This document shows, one piece after another, positions 1-6,119 of a DNA stretch of 6,119 nt (position 1 is its first letter; each line of letters begins with the position of its first letter). The stretch lies in the NCBI GenBank assembly GCA_022709105.1, contig JAKIXL010000091.1, forward strand, positions 1 through 6,119, in the 5' to 3' direction. The position numbers and the translations under genes were made by a program. This DNA is from Thermoplasmatota archaeon (GTDB taxonomy: Archaea > Thermoplasmatota > Thermoplasmata > Methanomassiliicoccales > Methanomassiliicoccaceae). The notes beneath the pieces were generated by a model. That model saw only the letters and a program-made list of their open reading frames with translations. It did not search any database and was not told where the DNA came from.

Positions 1-728
1 AGGTCGAACACGTTGGCTATGGCCATCCCCATCTCGTAGCGGTCCATGCAGTCCGCTCCCGCCACATGGTACACTCCCCTGCTCCCGCCCAGGACCATCC
101 TCAGCAGCACATGGGCACAGTTGGGGGCGTAGGTGGGCGTGGTGCGGCGGTCGGTGAACAGCTCCACCGTATGCCCGGCGCGCAGCTCATCGATGAGCCA
201 GGTGACGAATGTGCGCTTCTCCGAGAGGCGGTTCCAACCGTAGAGGAGCGATATCCTGGCCACGGTGTTGCGGTGGTCCGCGTCCAGCGTGAGGCGCTCG
301 GCCTCCAGCTTGGTCTGCGCGTAGATGCCCGGGGGGTCGGGGGTATCGAACTCGTAGTACCTCTCTCCCTTCTGGCCGTTGAAGACCGCGTCGGTGGAGA
401 TGTACATCAGGGGGATGCCGGCCCTCTTGCAGGCCGACGCCACGTTGTACGTGCCCTCGGCGTTCACCTCCCAAGCCTCCTGCGGGTTGTTCTCGCAACG
501 GTCCAGGTCGGTGATCCCGGCGGCGTGGACGACCGCCTGCGGCGCAGATGAACGGACGACCTCGTTGACCTCGGCCTCGTCCCTCACATCCATGTGTACG
601 AGGGTCCTGGTGCCTATCTTGGCATCGTTATCGTGGTAGGTCGCTATGACGTCCATCCCGCGCTGGGAGGCCTCGAGCACGAGGTACTGGCCGAGCAGGC
701 CGGTCCCGCCGATGATCAGCAGCTTCAT
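1..728 (-). CDS. rmlD: RmlD-family dTDP-4-dehydrorhamnose reductase-like protein (C-terminus off the window)
   Basis: This frame is open from an ATG at 728-726 to the left edge, giving 242 residues; about 40-60 C-terminal residues of a normal 280-300 residue family member are missing. It is an extended short-chain dehydrogenase/reductase with an N-terminal Rossmann fold. The NAD(P)-binding GGTGLLG loop is at residues 7-13, an HAAG segment follows at 68-71, STD at 111-113 supplies the catalytic Thr/Ser region, and YAQTK at 136-140 carries the catalytic Tyr136 and Lys140. The RRTTPTYAPNCA stretch near 194-205 matches the family's substrate-side PT-Y-ADLA region. RmlD reduces dTDP-4-keto-rhamnose to dTDP-rhamnose in the cytoplasm for cell-surface glycans, but the family also includes other sugar-nucleotide reductases and MAT2B-like proteins. 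No other rhamnose genes are visible, so the family is secure and the exact substrate is not. The gene is transcribed divergently from the exporter, and a TATA box about 29 bases upstream supports this start. Confidence 0.88.
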   Translation of the reverse strand, partial: MKLLIIGGTGLLGQYLVLEASQRGMDVIATYHDNDAKIGTRTLVHMDVRDEAEVNEVVRSSAPQAVVHAAGITDLDRCENNPQEAWEVNAEGTYNVASACKRAGIPLMYISTDAVFNGQKGERYYEFDTPDPPGIYAQTKLEAERLTLDADHRNTVARISLLYGWNRLSEKRTFVTWLIDELRAGHTVELFTDRRTTPTYAPNCAHVLLRMVLGGSRGVYHVAGADCMDRYEMGMAIANVFD

Positions 729-754
729 CGAGATGAACGATTGTCTTAGGAAGG

Positions 755-760
755 TTATAA
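755..760 (-). promoter_or_regulatory. TATA box of the RmlD-family gene
   Basis: On the minus strand, CTTATAACC lies within otherwise GC-rich sequence. The centre of TTATAA is about 29 bases before the ATG at 728, so transcription should start within a few bases of the start codon and give a leaderless or nearly leaderless mRNA. No Shine-Dalgarno sequence is visible before the ATG, which agrees with this. The element is inferred from spacing and composition only. Confidence 0.6.
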
Positions 761-926
761 GATTGCCCTGAACGGCCGGCGGGAAGAGGATGGCGAGACA
801 TCCGATGTCCTCCCGCGAAGACCGCCTTCCATGATCGTCTCCGCTACCGGCCCGAAATGCGTCCTCCAGGCGGCCGGCGGGATGCGCGCCGATCGTGTTC
901 GCCGGGTGGAATCCTGGGAGAGCCCC

Positions 927-932
927 TTTATA
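927..932 (+). promoter_or_regulatory. TATA box of the MFS exporter gene
   Basis: TTTATA follows a run of C residues. Its centre is about 29 bases before the ATG at 959, the spacing expected of a leaderless archaeal transcript. This favours ATG 959 over the in-frame ATG at 857, which lies upstream of the box and would add 34 residues rich in Arg, Gly and Pro that are not typical of an MFS N-terminus. Confidence 0.65.
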
Positions 933-939
933 GTGGCAA

Positions 940-960
940 ATATGTCGCGATTCGACATAT
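940..960. promoter_or_regulatory. Operator-like inverted repeat over the exporter transcription start and start codon
   Basis: Perfect 8-base arms, ATATGTCG at 940-947 and CGACATAT at 953-960, flank a 5-base spacer CGATT. The repeat starts 8 bases after the TATA box and ends inside the ATG at 959-961. A dimeric repressor bound here would cover the predicted transcription start and block polymerase, the usual layout for TetR-, MarR- or PadR-type control of drug exporters. No regulator gene is present in the window, so the binding protein is unknown. The repeat is seen directly; its operator role is inferred. Confidence 0.6.
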
Positions 961-2449
961 GAGGAGCCCGGACAAGGCCGATAGGGGCCACAACGCAGCG
1001 ATGCTGATCGTTCTTGCCAGCATGGCGCTGATAACGATGTTCGTGGAGATCATGATCGTGCCCGCCCTGCCGACCATGGCCCAGGACTTTCCGACGCAGA
1101 CGTCGTGGCTTCCCTGGGTCCTGTCGATCTACATGCTGGTCGGTGCTGTCGCGACGCCGCTCGCAGGCAAGCTGGGGGACATCTACGGAAAGAAGAGGGT
1201 CCTCATCTACGTGATGTCCGTCTACCTGGTCGCCCTGCTGGGCAGCGGGTTCTCCATCGACATCTCCACCGCGCTGTTCGGAAGGGCCGACATCTCCGTG
1301 CTGCTGTTCTTCCGCGCCCTTCAGGGCGTGGGCATGGGCATGTTCACGCTGTCCTTCGGCATCGTCCGGGACACCTTTCCCCGTGACAAGATACCGGTGG
1401 CCATCGGCATGATCTCGGCCATGTTCTCGGTCGGCGTGGCCGTGGGCCTGGTCATCGGCGGCTACATCACCTCGGTGGCCAGGTGGAGCGACGCTTTCCA
1501 TGTGGTGCTGCCGTTCTTCTTCGTCCTCACCGTCGCCGCCTCCTACCTCGTCCCGGACACCCGCATAGTGCACGGGGGCAGGCTGGACCTTCCCGGGGCG
1601 TTCACCCTGGGCGCCAGCGTGACCGCGCTGCTCCTCGCGCTGACCCAGGGCGAGAGTTGGGGGTGGGGGGATCCCGCCACTCTGGCGCTGTTCGCCACCT
1701 TCGCCGCGGCCATCGCCGCGTTCATAGCCATAGAGCTGAGGAGCGGGGACCCCATCGTACGCCCGTCGCTGCTCGCGAACCGCGGGGTCCTCGGAGGGAA
1801 CGTCGTCGCGCTGTTCGTCGGAATTTGCATGTTCATGGTCTACCAGACCCTTCCGTACTTCCTGGAGACGCCTGCGGCGGTCGGCGGTCGTTTCGGCCTC
1901 GCCGACACCTTCACCGTCGGACTTTACATGCTGCCCAGCGCCGTCGTCCAGCTGTTCATCGGCCCCTTCGGCGGGTCGCTGTCCAGGAAGATGGGGGCGT
2001 CCAACGTCCTGGCATTGGGAATGGGGATCATGACCGCTGGTTTCCTCTCCCTGGTGTTCCTCAACGCGGACTTCTGGCAGCTGACCGTCTCCATGGTCAT
2101 CTTCGGCTCCGGAGTGGCGTTGTGCATGGTCTCCATGATCAACGTGGTGGTGGAGTCCTGTCCCCAGAGCGAGTTCGGCGTCGCCTCGGGCATGAACACC
2201 CTGTTCCGGATCGTCGGGGGCTCCATCGGCCCGGTGCTGGCCGCGGTCATCCTCTCCGCCAACATGGTCGCCTTCCACGTCGGCCCCAAGGTCATCTACC
2301 TCTACGCCGTGGACGGTTATGTGACCGCCTGGTGGGTCGGGTTCGCCTTCGCGCTCGTGGGCCTGGCGGCGGCGCTGGTCCTCCGGCCGAGGGCCGAGGA
2401 CCGCTGCGAGGTCAGGGCGGAGGACCTCCCGCCTTCCAACGCGAAGTGA
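959..2449 (+). CDS. MFS drug exporter, DHA2 (EmrB/QacA-like, 14-helix) family
   Basis: A 496-residue, strongly hydrophobic membrane protein with a length and helix pattern fitting the 14-helix DHA2 proton antiporters, which expel drugs and other toxic compounds from the cytoplasm. Family motifs are visible: a motif D1-like IVPALP in helix 1 (33-38), motif A GKLGDIYGKKRV at 70-81 in the helix 2/3 loop, motif B RALQGVGMG at 119-127, and an antiporter motif C-like GVAVGLVIGGY at 159-169. Glu30 sits where the helix 1 motif usually has Asp. The C-terminal tail, about 20 residues, is charged and cytoplasmic. ATG 959 is chosen because a TATA box lies 29 bases before it and an inverted repeat overlaps it; an in-frame ATG at 857 lies upstream of that promoter. 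The gene is alone in its transcription unit as far as can be seen. The family is secure; the substrate cannot be read from the sequence. Confidence 0.92.
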   Translation: MRSPDKADRGHNAAMLIVLASMALITMFVEIMIVPALPTMAQDFPTQTSWLPWVLSIYMLVGAVATPLAGKLGDIYGKKRVLIYVMSVYLVALLGSGFSIDISTALFGRADISVLLFFRALQGVGMGMFTLSFGIVRDTFPRDKIPVAIGMISAMFSVGVAVGLVIGGYITSVARWSDAFHVVLPFFFVLTVAASYLVPDTRIVHGGRLDLPGAFTLGASVTALLLALTQGESWGWGDPATLALFATFAAAIAAFIAIELRSGDPIVRPSLLANRGVLGGNVVALFVGICMFMVYQTLPYFLETPAAVGGRFGLADTFTVGLYMLPSAVVQLFIGPFGGSLSRKMGASNVLALGMGIMTAGFLSLVFLNADFWQLTVSMVIFGSGVALCMVSMINVVVESCPQSEFGVASGMNTLFRIVGGSIGPVLAAVILSANMVAFHVGPKVIYLYAVDGYVTAWWVGFAFALVGLAAALVLRPRAEDRCEVRAEDLPPSNAK

Positions 2450-2468
2450 ACCATGGGCCCGCAAATCT

Positions 2469-2474
2469 CTTATC
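2469..2474 (+). promoter_or_regulatory. Weak TATA-like box of the zinc-ribbon/HisA-like gene
   Basis: CTTATC, preceded by the AT-rich CAAATCT, lies in the 48-base gap after the exporter stop codon. Its centre is about 27 bases before the ATG at 2498 and only about 18 before the alternative GTG at 2489, so it fits the ATG better. It is a poorer TATA match than the other three in the window, and read-through from the exporter is also possible. Confidence 0.4.
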
Positions 2475-2486
2475 GAGGCGCTCCCT

Positions 2487-2491
2487 AGGTG
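2487..2491 (+). promoter_or_regulatory. Possible Shine-Dalgarno sequence
   Basis: AGGTG ends 6 bases before the ATG at 2498 and matches part of the archaeal anti-Shine-Dalgarno complement. It is the only such site before a start in this window. If used, this gene would be translated from a leadered message, such as read-through from the exporter gene. It also overlaps and argues against the GTG at 2489 as a start. Confidence 0.35.
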
Positions 2492-2497
2492 CGTGGG

Positions 2498-3529
2498 ATG
2501 AACGAGAAGGTCACGCTTCGGGCCTGCCCGTACTGCGGCAGCATGGACACCCGCCCCGCGCTGCTGTTCGGCGGTCCCCTGCCGTGGGTGGACCATAATG
2601 ACGGCGGCTACCGCTGCCGCAGCTGCGGCCGGACCGCAGTGCCCCTGGACTTCGATTCCGTTGATGACCTAAAGACCTTCCAGAGAAGCATCGTCTCCAA
2701 GGGCGGGGCCGATGAGGACTGCTTCATGCACGTGCCCATCATGCCCATCGACACCATCTCCGCCTTGCGCGTCCCGTACATCGACCTGCCGGTCGCGCAG
2801 GTCGCGAACGTGGTGGAAGTGGAGTGGGAAGGGGGCTACCGCATCAAGGGTCGGAAGGAGCGTTTCTCCAGATACTGGAGGGCGGTGCACGGACCAAGGT
2901 ACTCGGCCAAGGAGATCGCATTGCTGGACCTTTCTGGGGTGCGGGACGGCAGGCCCAATTTCGACGTTCTCAAAGCGCTGATAAAGAGCAAGTACCAAGT
3001 ATGGCTGGACCTCGGCGTGCGGGACATCGAGGACGTGTTCGATGCCTTCGCCATGGACGTGGCCCGGACGGTCGTCGGCACCATGACCGCGCCCTCCATG
3101 GAACTGTTCGAGGAGGCCTTCGACCTCTCCGACCGGATAGTGCCCTGCGTCCACTATGACGGCAGGGCGCTGTGGCCTAGCGGGTCCGCGGGACCAAAGG
3201 ACCTGGGGCGGACCATAGCGGCGCTGGCCGATATCGGCTACGAGGCGATCGGCGTCCTGGACCTGAGGCGCATCGGGCGCGGGCAGGGCATAGACGCTGC
3301 CCTCCTCGAGACGCTCAGCGCCATGGACGCCGGCATCATCATGGGCGGCGGGGTCACCGAGCTTGACCTTCCGGCCTTGCGCTCCGCCGGAATGAAGGGC
3401 GCGTTCATGGACCCTTTCACTCCGGTCATTGGGGACCTGATCGTGGAGGATGAGATGGGGCCGCCCGCCGAGGATCCCGCGCCCGTGCCGGCCCCTTCAC
3501 GCCAGGGATGCGCCGCGCCGGGAGAGTGA
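2498..3529 (+). CDS. Zinc-ribbon protein fused to a HisA/HisF-related TIM barrel
   Basis: A 343-residue protein with three parts. Residues 10-43 form a zinc ribbon with CPYC (Cys10, Cys13) and CRSC (Cys40, Cys43) knuckles. Residues about 90-318 resemble the (beta/alpha)8 barrel of the HisA/HisF superfamily: IALLDLSGVRDGRPNF at 140-155, LGVRDIEDV at 172-180 (compare GGIRS-EDV), VVGTMTA at 192-198, VLDLRRIGRGQG at 253-264 and MGGGVTELD at 282-290. The last 25 residues are Pro/Ala-rich and look disordered. True HisA isomerises ProFAR and HisF makes the imidazole ring, but no his gene is nearby, the first phosphate-loop glycines are changed, and the beta-1 catalytic Asp cannot be placed firmly. 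It is better called a HisA/HisF-like archaeal protein of unknown substrate. The zinc ribbon could bind nucleic acid or a partner protein. ATG 2498 is preferred over GTG 2489 because of the TATA-like box and AGGTG placed before it. Confidence 0.8.
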   Translation: MNEKVTLRACPYCGSMDTRPALLFGGPLPWVDHNDGGYRCRSCGRTAVPLDFDSVDDLKTFQRSIVSKGGADEDCFMHVPIMPIDTISALRVPYIDLPVAQVANVVEVEWEGGYRIKGRKERFSRYWRAVHGPRYSAKEIALLDLSGVRDGRPNFDVLKALIKSKYQVWLDLGVRDIEDVFDAFAMDVARTVVGTMTAPSMELFEEAFDLSDRIVPCVHYDGRALWPSGSAGPKDLGRTIAALADIGYEAIGVLDLRRIGRGQGIDAALLETLSAMDAGIIMGGGVTELDLPALRSAGMKGAFMDPFTPVIGDLIVEDEMGPPAEDPAPVPAPSRQGCAAPGE

Positions 3530-3673
3530 GGCGGGATGCCTCCGCGCTCACCGCGTTAAACGGCCAGGCCATTGTCGCCCGTTCCCCGCGACGGCCCCTT
3601 CGAGGCGTATGCTCCGCCTACGTCCCGCGTGGATGTGCGGAGGGGATCGTTCTTGAGAGCCGAGCGGAGCGTC

Positions 3674-3680
3674 TTTTTAT
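3674..3680 (+). promoter_or_regulatory. TATA box of the PrsW-family gene
   Basis: TTTTTAT is the main AT-rich stretch close before the ATG at 3708; its centre lies about 29-30 bases upstream, again predicting a leaderless transcript. The same T-run could serve as a weak T-rich terminator for the preceding HisA-like gene, whose stop is 145 bases upstream. The rest of the gap (3530-3670) shows only short 5-base inverted repeats and no convincing gene. Confidence 0.6.
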
Positions 3681-3707
3681 CCAGGCCCCTCATATCATCA
3701 CGTTCAC

Positions 3708-4475
3708 ATGGAGTCCCCGATCGAGCTTGGAATAATCCTTGTAGTGGCCTTCGTTCCCGCGATCATCTACATGCTTTGGATCCGCTCGGCGGAGGTCCAT
3801 GAACGCGAACCGTTCCTGGCCGTGGAGGGGGTGTTCATCTACGGCCTCGTGGTCGCCTTGGGGATGGCCTTCGTCCTGGAGGTGGTGGCGATGATCGCCC
3901 TGAGATCGATCGGCGGCGGGATGCTTGACCCTCAAGCGGGAACGGTCCTCATGGCCGTTGTCCTTGCGCCGCTCATCGAAGAGTTCACCAAGCTCACCGG
4001 GGTGTTCACGGTCACCAGGCGTCTGACCGAGCCGGAGAACGGCCTGGTGTACGGGGCGGCGGTCGGCCTGGGGTTCGCCGCCGGGGAGAACGTGCTTTAC
4101 TACAGCACGGCATGGACCGAGGGGTTTGAGATCCTCGTCATCACCGTGATCGCCCGCACGATAACCTCGACGCTGCTGCACACCTCGGCCTCAGCCATCT
4201 CCGGCTTCGGGGTCTCCCGGTCCAAGTGCCTGCGCACCTGGTACGGGACCCTGTCCAGCTGGTCCCCCTACTACCTGGCGGCGGTGGCCATTCACGCGGT
4301 GTTCAACCTGCTGGCGTCCCTCGGCTCGGACATCTTCCCGGAAGCGGGCACTGAGGCCTCCTTCATCGCCCTGCTCCTATCCGTGGTCCTGGTATGGAGC
4401 ACGGTGCGCTACATCCGGCGCAAGATCATCGAGCTGGACCGCCATAATGTGGGAGGGCAGATACGGTGCCAATGA
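3708..4475 (+). CDS. PrsW-family intramembrane metalloprotease
   Basis: A 255-residue membrane protein with about seven hydrophobic segments (roughly 5-25, 38-65, 79-104, 112-135, 141-168, 186-206 and 218-236). Family signatures appear in order: HEREP at 31-35 (the E-x-EP motif after helix 1), EEFTK at 91-95 (EExxK glutamates), GFAAGEN at 122-128 with Glu127, His158 in RTITSTLLHT, and HAVFNL from His196. These glutamates and histidines are the expected metal ligands and catalytic residues of the PrsW/CPBP-type glutamic or metallo-proteases in the membrane. Bacterial PrsW starts cleavage of an anti-sigma factor; archaea have no such sigma system, so the target here is unknown and could be another membrane protein. 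Its own TATA box sits 29-30 bases before the ATG. It converges on the metal ATPase, with the two stop codons directly adjacent. Confidence 0.87.
   Translation: MESPIELGIILVVAFVPAIIYMLWIRSAEVHEREPFLAVEGVFIYGLVVALGMAFVLEVVAMIALRSIGGGMLDPQAGTVLMAVVLAPLIEEFTKLTGVFTVTRRLTEPENGLVYGAAVGLGFAAGENVLYYSTAWTEGFEILVITVIARTITSTLLHTSASAISGFGVSRSKCLRTWYGTLSSWSPYYLAAVAIHAVFNLLASLGSDIFPEAGTEASFIALLLSVVLVWSTVRYIRRKIIELDRHNVGGQIRCQ

Positions 4476-6119
<1,644 letters not shown>

Noticed and set aside
790..834. A 14-codon plus-strand mini-ORF downstream of the palindromic TTATAA at 755-760
   Set aside because: It is too short to judge and has no supporting ribosome site or similarity; the TTATAA is better explained as the minus-strand promoter.
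857..958. N-terminal extension of the exporter from the ATG at 857
   Set aside because: The extension lies upstream of the TATA box and inverted repeat, is Arg/Gly/Pro-rich, and does not resemble an MFS N-terminus.
755..2596. A 613-codon open frame on the minus strand, antisense to the exporter and to the start of the HisA-like gene
   Set aside because: It is rich in His, Asp, Gln, Gly and Arg with no domain, as expected from the antisense of a GC-rich hydrophobic gene; the plus-strand exporter has clear family motifs.
1483..2598. A 371-codon plus-strand frame overlapping the exporter
   Set aside because: It is Arg/Gly/Pro-rich with no recognisable domain and shares the DNA of the well-supported exporter in another frame, so it is a high-GC artefact.
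3574..3619. Short inverted repeats (GTCGC/GCGAC at 3574-3592, AGGCG/CGCCT at 3603-3619) as a terminator of the HisA-like gene
   Set aside because: The stems are only 5 bases, no T-run follows them directly, and archaeal termination does not rely on hairpins.
3508..3735. Plus-strand open frames in the gap before the PrsW-family gene
   Set aside because: They overlap the ends of both flanking genes out of frame, have Arg/Ser-rich compositions, and no promoter or domain supports them.

Overview
The window looks archaeal, most likely a GC-rich euryarchaeon of the Thermoplasmata type such as the Methanomassiliicoccales. The archaeal call rests on AT-rich TATA-like boxes about 27-30 bases before the chosen start codons, with no 5' leader expected at three of four starts, and on a HisA/HisF-related protein of a kind typical of archaea. 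The finer taxon is an inference from base composition and promoter style.

Five protein genes fill almost the whole window; two run off its ends. From left to right: (1) 1-728, minus strand, an RmlD-family NAD(P)-dependent sugar-nucleotide reductase lacking its C-terminus; (2) a 230-base divergent intergenic region with a TATA box for each direction and an inverted repeat over the predicted transcription start and start codon of the next gene; (3) 959-2449, plus strand, a 14-helix DHA2-type major facilitator drug exporter; (4) 2498-3529, plus strand, a zinc-ribbon protein fused to a divergent HisA/HisF-type TIM barrel; (5) a 178-base intergenic region with the promoter of the next gene; (6) 3708-4475, plus strand, a PrsW-family intramembrane metalloprotease; (7) 4476-6119, minus strand, a Zn/Cd/Pb-type P1B ATPase whose N-terminus lies beyond the window. 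Genes 6 and 7 are convergent and abut with no base between their stop codons.

No operon is evident: each of the four genes whose 5' end is visible has its own promoter-like element. Two membrane exporters (a drug-type MFS pump and a heavy-metal pump) and a membrane protease suggest an envelope/stress-related accessory neighbourhood, but nothing ties them into one pathway. No RNA gene, mobile element or CRISPR array is visible. The two points most worth following are the operator-like inverted repeat at the exporter start and the zinc-ribbon/HisA-like fusion, whose barrel has lost recognisable HisA features. I see no clear evidence of a wholly new multi-gene system.
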